Shown: piece by piece, positions 13,092 to 26,108 of the stretch
How the letters are laid out: each line of letters begins with the position of its first letter
Numbering within the stretch: position 1 is the first letter of the stretch
Assembly: GCA_023375675.1 (NCBI GenBank)
Contig: JALQBC010000021.1
Coordinates: 496,001-560,000, forward strand
Origin: Cytospora piceicola
Lineage: Eukaryota; Ascomycota; Sordariomycetes; Diaporthales; Cytosporaceae
Length of the DNA: 64,000 nucleotides
Reading direction: 5' to 3'
Translations under genes and position numbers: made by a program
Notes under the pieces: model-generated
Seen by the model: the letters and a program-made list of their open reading frames with translations, nothing else
What the model was told of the DNA's origin: nothing
The model's database searches: none

Positions 13092-14499
13092 CTATTGCAC
13101 ATCCCAGAAGTTCGGCGCATTCGCATCCGGAACGTCATTTACAGCAGTGAGTCCACTGTAGTCGACCTCGCCCATCCAGAAGATTGGATCGTTCTCGAAT
13201 CCGGCAACGCCTGAGGAAGCAACAGCGGCGGCCATCGCTGACTCTTCTCCGACAAGGCTAGTCGCAGACGCGGCGAACTTTGCCCCGTCATCTTTGCCAG
13301 CCTTGGCGAAATCAAAGTCGGGGCCACTCAGCTCCATCGCGCCCATCAAGCTCTCGTGGGTGGGGGCAAGGCTGAAATCAGTGCTCGAGGTGTTGGTGCG
13401 GCTGAAGGTTCCGATGGGGTCGAATTCGTCTCCGGTCGAAGGGATAAAGTCCTCGACCTCAGAAACCTCACCAGAGGTCAAGGTAGGGGGCTGGTCGAAC
13501 CCGGCGAAGCTCTGGGTCTGGCTGTAGCTCGAAGGGGCAAAGCTGCCCAAATCCTTGTTCGCGAAATCGAGGCCGTAGTGACTCCAGTCAACGGAGGGCT
13601 GGTTCAACCCAGCACTGAATATGGGCTGCTCGTGATCCTCAAGGCTTGCTCCGAAAAGATCAAAGTTGTCGACGAAGGAAGGCTGAGCCCAGCTACTGAC
13701 GTTGGACAGATCGAGACGAGGCAGCTGCCCGGTAGACTGCGCAAGCGAAGACGACCCAGTCATGAGTGGCGAGGCTGATTCTGACCTCGTGGGATGCTGA
13801 TCTTGCGCTTGCGACATGCTGGCAGTGCTGCTCGCTGACGAACCAGTGTCGAAATCCTCCATGGAGCGGTTCCCGGCGCTGCCGGCGCTCTGCGTCGAGT
13901 GCCCACGGGTGAGCTGATACGGGCCAGACTTTTGGGAAGCCTTGGTATGCTTGTACGTGGGTTTGTGGTGCCCATTTTCGTCAAAGGTCAACATCCCATC
14001 CGAGTTCTGGGTGCTGGCTCTGGAACGTCGGTTGCGCGTCTTCGAAGACTTCGCGATTGAGCTCGAACTCGTCTCGTTGTCCGAATCAGATTCGGGGACT
14101 GTGTCGAGCTGGTTCTGTTCCTTCTTGTGGGAGCAGGTGCAGCGTCCACCATGGTTGCAGCAGCAGCTCTCCCTGTGGCCCTCGACAGTGGCCTGCAGGT
14201 GCACGCACTTGCTCGTCTTCTCGCCGCAGTCGCATTTTACGTGGGCGGACTTGGATCGGCGCATTGAGCGGCAGTGCTGGCATTGCGACACGGGTCGGCC
14301 CTTCTTGTTGATGTGCTGCAAGGGGCGTTCTGAAATCCACGGTGTTAGTGAGAACAGGAATCCAGCACCCGATTGCTTCTTCCCTGGGGCGACAGGGATT
14401 CTGGCGCGGTCATTATTGCTTACCCGCGTGCTGGCAGTTGCTGACCCTGTGGCCGCGAACACAGGATTCGCAAGCCCACTTCTCGCCGTCTATTATCAT
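13092..14499 (-). CDS. Copper-fist DNA-binding transcription factor (CUF1/MAC1/ACE1-like)
   Basis: Copper-responsive regulator expected to control copper uptake or detoxification genes in the nucleus. Two exons, 14499-14424 and 14329-13092, give 437 residues. Exon 1 begins MIIDGEKWACESCVRG and carries the zinc ligands Cys10, Cys13, Cys22 and His24. The 94-base intron ends in TTTCAG, and splicing joins QHA to ERPLQHINKKGRP, restoring the complete copper-fist fold with its GRP minor-groove motif. A Cys-rich block follows (KCDCG..., CCCNHGGRCTC), the type of cluster that binds copper(I) in this family. The rest is Ser/Gln/Asp-rich and probably an activation region. The sequence does not tell whether it acts in deficiency (MAC1-like) or excess (ACE1-like). 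It stands alone in about 16 kb of otherwise gene-free DNA. Confidence 0.93.
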
Positions 14500-15328
14500 T
14501 TTGGCTTTTGGTTCTGAGCGCAACTGCTGAAAAGTGGCGAGACAAGGATGTCGTCGTTGCAGCTGTGGAAAGCTGTGAGAGCCTGTGCGTGCGAGTCGCA
14601 AATCGCAATGATGTCGTTTGACGCTTGGTGGGGCTCAGATATGACACCTGCAGCTTCCCACAGACAGATGACGGTTTGGGGGACCGAAATGGTCGAGGTC
14701 GAGTCCAAGCGAGTCGGGAATAAAGAAGGAAGTTATAAAAACAGGGTTGGTATCGAGTCTCAGAGAAACAATCGACGGGGTATCTGGGAAACAATTTTCT
14801 TTTTTTTGCTTTTCTCTTCGCGACCTGGATCCGAGACTCCTAATAGATGCGAACGCCGGAAATAAACAGACAATAGGATTGAGTGGGGATTTTTCTTCTC
14901 TTCTCTTCTTCTGTTAAAGTTGCGAAGGTGTAGTGGTGCAGGTGGTGATTGAAGATGTTGACGGTCGTGCAAGTAGTCGACCTAAGGTTGGTTTTGAGGT
15001 CTGGAACTCAGAGGCTTGGGATGATGGGAAGCATCGGATTTGGATTTGGGATGGGCGTGGGATGGTGATCAGAAATGTAAGGTAGTCGTTGCAGTGGGTT
15101 CTCTCCTTGGGTCGCGTTGCGCGCCTGTAAAAAGCCACAAAAGCCAGGCACTGGGGTGCTTCTTGTTGGTGCTGGAGCTGGAGCTGGAAATGCTGGAGCT
15201 GCGGGTGCTGGAGATTCCAGTCTAAATGGATTGGATGTCCGCTCTTCGGCCAAAAGGGTAGGTGGATGCGATACCTAAAAGTAGGTACCGAAGACGAAGA
15301 TCAAGGCCGATGCCTGTGCCAAGATATT

Positions 15329-15408
15329 GTGTACCTGTACTTGTATTTGTACCCCTGTACCTGTGTACCTGTGTACCCCCTGTACCTCTGTACCTCTGTA
15401 TCTGTACC
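15329..15408. repeat. Degenerate TGTACC minisatellite
   Basis: About eleven imperfect copies of a TGTACCT / TGTACCCC-type unit over 80 bases. They lie about 830 bases upstream of the copper-fist start codon. Confidence 0.8.
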
Positions 15409-16198
15409 GCGAAACCGCTTGCGCTGAGTGATGGCAGTCGGCTGTGGGTACCAACTGGCCTTCAATGTCCAAGGTCTGGTCTTGTGTCTGCTTTTCCGCG
15501 GCTCAACGTGTTTTAGCCGAGAAGCGCGAGGCTGACTGCTGCTTGGATTGTGCGATGCCGGATGACTTGATTTGCTTTGGGCGGCACAGGATGATTTCAG
15601 CCCTAGGAGAACCGGTTCGGGGAAGCTGGCAAGAGGTGGAGTGTGCGTGTGCGTGTGCAGCTTCGGGGGGGGGGGACGGTTTTGGTCGGTACGGGCACCT
15701 GCTGTGTGGGCTCGTAGTTGTGATTGTGATTGCAGTTGCTGATTGATATTTATGTGTGTGTGTGCGTTATTGCGGTATGGCCTTGAAAGCGGGCAGCAAC
15801 GTTGCAACACACAGACAGGATTGATAAAAGGACCTCGGGAGTCGGGATTGAGAGATATCGAGAGGAAAGCAGGTCCTCTTGACGCTTACTCAACGTTAAC
15901 CGACAACACAAAAGGAAAAAAGGTGGAAGGTCGTTGACGCGGGTGAAATGAGCCAACGTGTAAAAAAAGAGGCAAGAACAAAGAGAGGCGCGAGACGAAA
16001 GAGGCGATGTCGAGGGAGAGGAAGGTGAGTTTTATTGTCCAACCGTGCGGCAGGTGCCCAATTGGTGTGGGAAAATCATGGTTGCAGGTGGTGGAGTGCG
16101 CTGAACTGCAAGTGCATCGCATCGCGCTCACTCACACACTTTCTCTTTCTTACATACTCTCTGCACACAGTCTGACAGGTTCAGGCAAATGGAGAGAT

Positions 16199-16245
16199 GT
16201 GTGTGTGTGTGTGTTTGTGTGTGTGGGCGGTGGGCGGTGGGCGGT
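16199..16245. repeat. GT tract followed by GGGCGGT x3
   Basis: A GT run with one T substitution (16199-16224) passes directly into three perfect copies of the heptamer GGGCGGT (16225-16245). Confidence 0.9.
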
Positions 16246-16395
16246 GGACAAATACTAAGCTAGCTACTTCACACAGTACAATCGAGATACATGAGGACCC
16301 AATATATCATTGGATGCGGCACAGCACCAAACACCTAACACCTAACCTGGGTTTAGGTATCCAGGTACCTCCCAAATCACTTCTCGCAAATGACG

Positions 16396-16427
16396 GCACG
16401 CCTGCAAGCACGCCTGCAAGCACGCCT
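16396..16427. repeat. Minisatellite, 12-base unit
   Basis: Two full copies and a partial third of GCACGCCTGCAA. Confidence 0.85.
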
Positions 16428-17644
16428 CTCGTCGGCCTACCCAAATCTTATCTTCTATTCCAAGCCCCCTCCCAACCAACCCCCTCCCCCCCCGGCGTAA
16501 CTGGGGCTTCCTCCTGGCAAATGGAACAATCTCACTGTCGCGTTTCTAGGCGAAAGACGGGGCGGGAAATCTTCGACGCGCAGAACATTGTTACCTCCGC
16601 TGCCATCGTTGCTGGTCACCTGGTCACCTGGCCACTGTGAGCTGTGGGAGACTTTCCCCATCATTAGGATCCATGGATGATAATTTGGGGGCGTCCTCTT
16701 GGTTCGGTCTTGGGACGAAATGAGCCAGGCAATCCCCAGCTCCAGCTCTATCCAGGTCCGGGGTTGTAGACGGGAAGCGGGATCATTCGCTCTAGGTCTA
16801 TCGCCAAATCTTCAGTACGAGATGTGATTACCCACGGATTACGGATTGCCTTACTCGAGTAGATAGTAGTGGCAGACCAAATCCCGGGGTCCATCGCTCA
16901 TCACGATTGAACCGCATTCAGCCATGTACATATGTAATAGTAAATACCTGTACTATCTACCACTTCCGGGGATACTGCTGAGCAGCTACGGGATTAAGCA
17001 ACCACGTGTACGGAGTACCTACAGTACTTACAGTACCTACCGTACCAATTTTGTTTTCCCAGAGGACACGACTCGAATCTGGATCCCCCCAAAGAGAGCC
17101 AGGCCATGCCATTTCGCACCGGATCATCATCAGTGCCCCCTACCCGGGTGCTGCTCACTCACTGTCTGGCCCGCCTCTCTACTTGTAGTTACCCGAACAT
17201 ACCTACCTAGGTACTTCATTCAGCACGCAGGTGTCCAGGTGGTCTCCTGGCCTCCTGCAACCTTTTACCCATACATGGTGACTACAACTCAATCCGCGAC
17301 AACGGATCCTCCTGTCTGGCGGGGCGCCGAGTCCGCGTCATCAGGATCAATTTTGTCGAGTCCAGTCCAAGCCTTCGTAGCTCCACCAGATCGTGGGATC
17401 CGGATCCTCTGGAGAACCTCGCCATGTTTTTCCGCGCCGGGCGGCAGCTGCTTCTTCTGGTGTGGTCCCGCCGCGGGACACCTCTCTGCATTCAGCAGGT
17501 ACATGGCTACCAGTCTAAAACCATACTGCTAAGACTTTTAACTTCGTACTGGGACATATTCTATAGTACTAGTCTGTTTTTCTTTGCAAGCGGCCGGTGC
17601 GCAGGGCCCCTGGGCCCCTCCAGAGTCAGAGGCCCCTCCAGATC

Positions 17645-17662
17645 TGTCACTGTCACTGTCAC
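17645..17662. repeat. Microsatellite TGTCAC x3
   Basis: Three perfect copies of the hexamer TGTCAC in the gene-free tract. Confidence 0.85.
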
Positions 17663-20600
17663 TGAACCGTTCAACCTTGGCGCAATCTTCATCATCAAGC
17701 CATGTCACTGGGTAGAGAGCGCCAATCATCATCAAGCCGTTGTTGACTAGAGCTAGAGCATACGGTATCCTTAGCTTAGCCCTTGCAATGTTAATTAGCA
17801 GCTCCTACCGGGTACTCGCTGCGACTTGATCCCAACCGGCACTTGTTCATAGTCCTAAAAACGCCCCAATCTGATTCGAGCGTGCACGCCCCAGCGCCCA
17901 GAGATCGTGATGCAACACAGCCGCCCATCGTGAAGTACCCGCAAATAAAAGTTCGGTGACCAGCCCATCCTCGACCTCTCAGCCTCCTCGCCGAGACAGG
18001 ACCCTGAGATCATGGGACGGAGAATCTATTCCGCCTCAAGTCTCTGGTGTGAAAATTCCAAGGGCATCATCGCCATCATGACGGCGGCCGGTATTTGCAT
18101 ACGTGGGCGGCGCGGACGGGACGAGGCGGCGAACCTTCTACTGCATTCCCTCTCGCGGCAGTTTGGGCAGTTTGGGCAGTTTTTGGCAAGCGGCTATGCC
18201 CGTGCAGCTGGATGCAGCCGCTACACAGCTACACAGTAGATGTGTGTTCTCGTGGCCCTCCTCGAGAGATAGTCCCCGTCGACATGATAGGCAGGTCGTC
18301 CGGCCAGATGCCGACATGCGTAACGTCCTTTCCTCGAGACGGAGCACGACGCTTTCGACAGGACGATCGAAGGGTATGTGATAGGTACGGGCTCGAAGTG
18401 TAAGGTTCCAACGACGACAAGCCCACTTCTTCCAGTCAGCTCCTACATGAAGAGTTGGTATTTTGGATGGAGTTGGATGGCTTTCAGCCGCATCTTCGGG
18501 ATCCGATTAACGGTGCCGGCTGGCAGACTGGCTGGCTGAACACGTCTCGTGATGCAGTCCCGCATGGCTGGCAAGTTGGCCAACTGAAACATGACAAAGG
18601 ACAACCACCTATTCGAGATGGCGTCAAGTGAGGCTCCAGGCTCTTACCAAACAGGAACCAGCTCGACGGTAAAGTTGTGTAACAGCAAGCAATTGATTCG
18701 AACAATGGGAAATGCAGCGGCCCAATGGGCGGTTGATGTTGAGTATGATGATGGAGGCGGAAAGAGCCCGCTTCGCTATAATTACATACTACAGTACAGT
18801 ATGGGTTGCCGAGGTCCCTAAATCCTGGCACACCCTGGCATCCTGGCACCCTGACACCCAGAACACCCTAGCACCCTGACCACCCCAGCTGCTAGGGTTG
18901 CCTGCTGCTGGGTCCAGGATGCCGGCCCCAGAGGAACCTTTGGAAAGGGCCGAAAACGAAGGGTCACGGTACGGAGTACAGCCCTGCTTTCGGCAGCGAC
19001 AAAAACTCCACATTCCACAAGCGATACTCGGTCGCCCAGCAATGGCAAACCTGGCTTCAATCTGCTGCAGCCTGTGCCGTTTCTGTTGGCCAAGAGAGAA
19101 ACTGATAGTCAGCGAAATTTTTTCCTTGACCAAAGGTGCCCACATTGACTCGACCAAGGTTTTGCAGATCGGCGCTGGCCTGAACTGCAAGCCGTTGAAG
19201 AGCGAGAGAGGTAATACTACTACTGTACATGCACATGTACCTGTGTACATCTTGTCTGACTGACAGTTGTACCTGGACAAGAATCCCTCCGGACTTCCAA
19301 GCCTCTCCGAAGAGGGATTCGTCCTTTTTAGTCTTCGCTGCGGCTGCCCCGATGGCCCCGGTAGACAGAAGGAGATGCAGAATCAATGCAGCACTGCATT
19401 CGATCGATCCTGCCTGCCTGCCTGTCATCTCGTCTCGTACTGTAAAAAGCACAGCACCCAGGTCGCTTTCATCCGGTCGGTCCGCGTTCCTCTCACACAC
19501 ACTCACACACGAAAGTGCCCCCAGAAGTAAGAACACCCTCAGCACTGCGTAGGTATCAACAAAGGTATCGCGAATGTGCACCAACAACACAAACTCATTT
19601 ATAAAGCCTCTAAAAGCCTATTCTCCATTCTGAATCGTCAATTGACGTTGAATAACCCCATTTCCCCAGATTCTCTCCGCAACAATCCTTGTATTCCCGG
19701 TTTACCCCAGAGAGCGTTCCGAGGTTTCCCGATCGCGTCCCCGAAGAATCCCTGCACCTTTAAAAAGCTGTCATCCGAACGACATGCGAGACATTTATGC
19801 AGCAGCTCAATTAGAATTGATTTTCTCCGGCTCCTTTATACCATGCAGTGCATCCTCCCATTGTTTTGGCTACCTGGGTGTACCGAGACCATGCTGTAGG
19901 GCCTGGTAGTCAAGCCTGGTGTGTCTCTGATCTGACCCACGCCCCGTTTCGCCATGTCCTGTCCGGATATTGACCAACGGCCCTCATTCTACCGTCTTTT
20001 CTCGTCATCAATGACCTCGCCTTGATGAAATCCTTACGGTCTGCGTCTCTGCGACACCCACGAGGTTCCAGACTTCGTTATCTCTGACCCCGTGCCGGCC
20101 TGACGGAGCTGTCGACGGGATTACTGGCCGCAACGCTGACGTTGGTTCGTCTGAACACCCCGTGGCTAGCTGGAAACAGGATCGTGGCTTCCTACCCATC
20201 ATGCATCATGGGAGACTTGGCTGGGCCCGACTCAGATGATGACGCCGGCAATAACTACAGCGTCTTGGTTGGATCTATCATATTCGATACCCAGGTCAGA
20301 TCTTCCTCGTGGCGCCGAACAAGCTCGGCCCAAGGCCGTAAGCAAATCCCCAACGTCCAACTGAAGCACAGGAAGGGTGGCGTCGGGGCGCGGGCCATCC
20401 CAACGAAGGATCATGCACACATGCATAGAGCCATTGATGCTTAAGGGCACTTGGGGTCTTTTTACCGACCTTTTTTCCCGGTCTACTTGGCAATGGCAGG
20501 AGTGTACAATGTCTCCCGGATGAAAATGGGTAGGTCAGAAACCCTTCGCAAGGCAGGCAAGGGAGGTGTCGGTGACCCCGACAGGGCTCTCGTCGTCCTT

Positions 20601-23600
20601 TAGAGGAGTTCCGAGGTCGCACAACATACACCGTCAATTCCTTCTCTACGACTCTACGGTCCGAGGATCGTATCAGCGACATAAGTGAGAGATGACGGTT
20701 CTTCCCCTCTCTAGCCCGCCCTTCGCCGTTCTCCTTTCTGGGTTGAGTTCGTCCGTCCTTGCATGAAAGGACGTGACGCATGTCAGTCGCACAAGGCCTG
20801 ACCGCTACAGCCGTGTTGCATTGTTCTGATGGCCAAAACGAGCAGCCGCCAAACAGAGCTTGGAAGCCTCCTGTTTTCAAGAAGCCCAAGGACAATGCTA
20901 ATATCAATGCTGATACTCACGTCAAGATGCTGGGGCACTGTTGTATGGGTGCGAGGTCAAGACCTCCAAAGCATATTCAAAAGATCCGAGATGCATTGGT
21001 GGCTAAATCATTTCGAGACGGACGTGGATGTGGTCGGATGCGTAGCATTGGAGCGCTTGACACAATACCATGTAACATCTCACCTTGCAGTCTCCGATAA
21101 ATTGGGGTGATACAAACTTATACTTAGGACAGTACTGTAACAATCCGACCCCCCAACCGATCTCCAACTCATCCTTGCACCTCGGGCGTGTCGGGGCTTC
21201 CAACCGATCTTCTAGAAGACTGTAATAAGCCGTGTGCCGCATTCCTGCCTAAGCAGGTGATGCCGTCTTTGTCCTGGCGTGCCAGGTGCCTCCTGAAAAT
21301 TCCGGCAGCACACCACCGATACCACCATCACCACACTCGAGGCCTGCACCCTTTTCTCCAATCGCTGCTGGCGGATCATGCAGGAAAGACAAATTCCCAC
21401 CACCCTTCTCGTTGACGACGTCACATCGTGATCCACCCGGCCAGGTGGAATCTGACAGCCACAAAGCTAAAGCTCTTGTATACGAGACTTTCCACGGGAA
21501 GCCGACTTGTTGTGGTGTATCCCGCAACATTGCCGCATAGCACGGATTGGATACCCCTCTCCCTGGGTACTCGGGGTACTCAAGAATGTACACAGGCAAG
21601 TACTTCCTTCATATTGCTGCATGCATGCTGCTGCCGCCATGGTGTCGGTCAACCTCCTGTTCCCTGCTGGGCGTTGCACTATTCTACCCTGTTTTTCCCA
21701 TCTAGTGTGTTCTGCGAGATGCAGGGTCGTTGGGCTTGTGGGACGAACTCCCGATGTCTGTCCTCTCGGCTATCGCGCATCGCCAAGGTTGCAGCGGACC
21801 TTTGCTGCATTGAGGTGTGCCCAGGTAGGTGCCCAGCTGTTTCCTGCTGAAGAAAGCGGGAGACCCCCCTGCCACAATGCCTTATGCGCAGCTATGTCAT
21901 AGTGGGGGCTTCACCTTTTTGGAGCTTGGGCCACCTACCTCGGCATGCAGTTTATCCAGCACCCGCTAGGCCGCTAGGCCCGCGAAGGGCAGCTAGCAGG
22001 CCACGCAGCCAGTCACATTACAGCTAGCTCACTGCAGCAGGAAAGAAAAAAAATCTGCTACACCCTCGCATTCAGAAAAACATCTTCACCAACCCAAATC
22101 TCTCGAAAACACACACATACACACACATACCACATACAACATCCCTCCAAATATTCTACCACAGACATCGATGTCTCCGGCATCAAGCATGTCTACCGCA
22201 TGAGGTGCACTGGCTCAACGGGCCTAATCTCTGCCGGTTACAGCTTCTCGAAGCTCCTGCTAGCTACGCTGCTGCTGCTGCTCATGCAGTAGTTCGCCGG
22301 CCATAGCCTGCCGCACGAAACCAGTCCGGTCCGGACCACGGCCATCTCCGTCCCATACACTGGGCGAGAGCATAGCTGGGAGTAGTGAACGAGATGGGCG
22401 TCCTGTTTTACCCTACTTACGCCACGGTGGCGAGCCACAAGCTCTCAGCTTGTTAGCTTGGCTTCAGCCAACTTGGGACGATGTATCATCAGGGGATTCG
22501 AGGTGCCGTCGTCTGCCTCCCCAAGTGGTGAGGCAGTCTCCAGTCCGTGGAGGCAGCAAACATGCCGCTGGGCAATGCTGTTGATAGAGGGTTCGCCTCG
22601 AGGGCAGCATCAGCTACAAGGCCCCTTGCACACACAGGTAAGCAACAAAATGCCAGATATCACGTGTTTACTTGTAAACGCGTGTATCGACGTCTGCTGT
22701 CGTATTTCCGTAGGCGCAGACGTTTTCGCACTGGCAAAGATTAAAAAACAAAAGACCCGTTGCTGGGCGCCCGGGTTGAGAGTTCGTCTTGATACTCTTG
22801 GAAACTTCGGGAATCAGCTGTGGTTACATCTTCGCCTCCATCATCTATTGCTATATAGGTTCACTTGCGTGGTAGTGGTCACACGGTCGAACTGGACGTC
22901 GATCGAGACTTCAGAATGCGATCAGCAGTCGTCACTGTTGTATCGTGGAAAGGCATACCCCTACCCCAGATAGCGGCAACAGTCTAGTTGAATCTTCCAA
23001 TGAAATCTATCAGAACCTTAAGACTAGCCGCGTTCCTGGGTGCTCAACATGAAGTCCTTAAAAGACATGAATGCCTTGGCCTTAATCAATCTGCCACGCG
23101 GACTCGGTCTTTGCTGCCGTTACAGCCGTTGTACTGTGTAGTCAGATTAAAATCTGGGTCGACCAGGACTGTAGCTTCAGATTAGCGACTTGGCGGTGGG
23201 ATGTGTTACACAATCGTTGTTGAGTCTGTCAGTAATGCCAAGCGAGCCGGATCGTGTACAGCACAGTGAGTGGTGCGCGTCCGAGCGAACTCTAACGTGT
23301 TTGGCGTCTGCTAGAAACTGCAGAATCTTCCACAAGCTGGGCGCCCAGACTTTCTATATGAAGGGGTTCAAAGGTTTGTTAGCCGCACCATTTCAGACTA
23401 CGTAGGTATCTCGTAGGTTTGTTTGCCTAGTCTTCCCAGGCAAGAATATACATATAGGGCACGATGGTCCGACGCTACTATCTATCTACCTAGGTACACG
23501 GTACCGTCTTCTGTCAAACGGATCGCAGGGGTTCACAGCAATAGTCCCAATGGTCATGTGACTGCTCCAACATCATGCTAGCACTGCTGTTGACAGTCTT

Positions 23601-23650
23601 GCCGCTCTCGTCGTTCAGAGTCTTCCTCCGTGTGTGGTGATGGCATTGCC

Positions 23651-23674
23651 CTGTCAGGCTGTCAGGCTGTCAGG
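23651..23674. repeat. Octamer repeat CTGTCAGG x3
   Basis: Three perfect tandem copies of CTGTCAGG. Confidence 0.85.
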
Positions 23675-25860
23675 CCAGTCTGGCCGTTGGATCGATGCAA
23701 GTGGAAATATAATCTGCCATGACGTTTCAACGTCCCAAGCGCTCGGGTTGCTGTCCAGAAACGAGCCTAGTTTTAAGCAACTTTAGCCGAGGATACCTGG
23801 GCACACTTTAGGAGACCGTCTCCAGCAGCCACCACCAAATTTGGGCCTTGAATTGTTCTGCACCGTGCCGTCTGTGTGTTGGTTTCTTTGTTTGTATAAT
23901 AATAAGCGAGTGTTGTAGCGGGTACAACCATTCTGCTATGCACATTGACATCGCCTCTTCGGGGAGACCGGAGTGGCCACATCCAAATACATGTGACACA
24001 GTCACCGCTCCCTCTGCCCAAAACCGCCCGACTACCGGGAAGAATGGCGTGTCTCACAACAAAGGCACCCTACGCCTCGTAGTCGCGAAGGTTCAACATA
24101 CCGCCGAGAGTCGCGAGCAGGCCCAGCCGGGACCGTCAGAAGTCACGGCGGTATGGCCCCGTCAGATCCGGCCGATCCGGTCCTCCAGGGCCCCCCTTCG
24201 GCTTCATGCCGACAGGGCTCACATGGCCGGGGGCCTATGGTACCAATCAGTGCCTCTTCTGGAACCCTTTCCCCGATCGAAGAAAAACGGCGTTTCTGCA
24301 AGCCCCAAATGCATCTTCCATGTTCTCTCGGCTGTCGCCCTGCCTCAGGGGGCACCGCCTCAGGAGGCGACCAGTTTTGCGTCAAGTACTTTCCCACTCC
24401 ACCATGGCCTGACGACCTACGGTCCCAAAAATAGGTCCAGGGTCCAGATTTCCTGGTGACGAGTGTACAGCCCTGGAGGGAAAGGGGCTCGGATAGGCGC
24501 CCGGAAGGCTCCCTGGGAGGAGGCGAAGGAGGCAGGGGCAATCCTGCCCTTGAGGGGCGGTGGCACGTGTCTGGCCGGCCGACTTGCGAGGTGTTATTTC
24601 CCACGGCCCGGCGGAGCCTCTAGGGGTGCCTGTAGGGAGCCTCAACGGCCACCGCAGTGCGTCTGGACTGTGGGGAGATCCGCTCCGTCGTTGTTCTGGG
24701 CCTCGTCAACAGATATCGTGCTGCTAACAGCAGGACGGTCTACACACGTGTGCACGCCCAGGTGGCTCCCATAGAACATGCTCGAGGCCGACGGCAACGC
24801 CATGAAGTGGTAAGTTCTTGGACGGGACTTGCATCCCTGCCGGATTAACTGCATACTCAGCCATTGCTGGATTGAAGTTGTCGGCTCAACCCTCAATAAG
24901 GACCCGTGGATACCTTTGCATCTTTGTAGGCAGAGGATATGGTCTCTGAGTTGCCCATGCCATATAAGGAGGCCCGTATGTGACCATGGACTTGTTCTGT
25001 ATGTAGATCGACACCCCCTTTGTCCTCAGGTCAATGAAACATTTGAACTATTAAACATGGCTGGAAGACATAGCTATCATCATGGGCTACGGATGGCAGT
25101 AATGAGTCTCTTCTAACAAAGAGAAATTACCGCGTTCAAGAGAGCAACCGGATCTATCACGCACACCAAAGAGCCACTTTGATTATCGTCGTGCCTGTGT
25201 CAAGAACGTGTTGTGCTCAACGATCCGCCAATTCAGTCTCATCAGCAGGAAAAAGTATTCGGAGCGCTGCGAATCCGGTGCCTGAACAATTTCCATATAA
25301 GATGCATCTCTGATGCTAGGCCATGCCACATGCCTTCTTACCACGAGATAGTGTAGCCCAAACTGGACATGATCTTGACAATAGAGAGAACTTTGCCTTA
25401 ACACGGGCAACCGTCCTTTAGTCAACTTCGTAATAACTCACGAAACAGTGGAATCTCTGGTGAGTGTTATATTGGACTGCTTGTGAATGCACTATAAATA
25501 CTATGAATTCGCTAGATGTTCACCATGGGTACACCGGCGTGATATCTATGCGTTATATCTCATCTTAGTAGGCCCGGATCTCCATGCAGTAATAGTTCTA
25601 AGTTAAGAAGGTAGTTTATATACCCGCTAGTACTAATACTTAGTAGTTGAATTATTTATATAGTATGTACTTTTCAGTTTAGCAATGAGCTATATAATAG
25701 TCGAGTTGGTTTTGCAGATCTGTACAGAGGACTCACGCATGACACTCTACCTCTGGGAAAGTTCATTATTAGTTGTAAGGGAACGAATCGAGATCAAAAG
25801 TGACAATTCTATGAGTTAGTTTTTCGAGGGAGCTACAATATTATTCTTTGATATTCACAG

Positions 25861-26108
25861 AGGGGAGGGGAGGGGGTAGACTCATTGCTCAGTACCTTAT
25901 ACCCTAACCCGGTCCCCTCCTTGAGATAATCCGAAAGATCTCGCTGCCGAAGTCAACCATCTTCTCCTCACTTGAGATGCCGGGCCCGCGTGACATGTAT
26001 TTCAGTTGACAACTTAATCACGAGTTCTGTGCGTATGCCACTTCGGATGATAATTCAAAGGGACTTACACAATTTTAATTTGCTCTCCCATAACCCTCAG
26101 TCTTCGAC
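25861..26108 (+). promoter_or_regulatory. Probable promoter of the alcohol dehydrogenase gene, with an AGGGG cluster
   Basis: A G-rich run at about 25860-25877 contains three consecutive AGGGG cores. These match the stress-response element of Msn2/4-type factors, and G-rich elements of this kind can also be read by CreA-like factors. It lies about 230 bases before the start codon. A weak TGATAATTC element is at about 26047. The function is inferred from motif only. Confidence 0.4.

Larger units (their letters stand above)
14500..25860. other. Long gene-free tract upstream of the copper-fist gene
   Basis: More than 11 kb in which I recognise no protein or RNA gene. The longest ORFs (for example 16924-17532 and 23848-24459) have random composition and no family features. 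The first 500-700 bases beyond the copper-fist ATG probably hold its promoter and leader. Elsewhere the tract has many short tandem repeats and two exact TACCTAGGTA palindromes (17204, 23487). A GC-rich block near 24120-24680 gives way to AT-rich DNA near 25500-25900. Unannotated non-coding transcripts cannot be excluded. Confidence 0.55.

Noticed and set aside
16924..17532. 202-codon ORF in the gene-poor tract
   Set aside because: Random composition, many Cys/Pro/Ser, no domain, no plausible splice partners.
19057..19590. 177-codon minus-strand ORF
   Set aside because: No motif and low-complexity content; overlapped by equally long plus-strand ORFs.
23848..24459. 203-codon ORF
   Set aside because: No recognisable motif; competing ORFs of similar length occur on the other strand, as expected in a GC-rich non-coding block.
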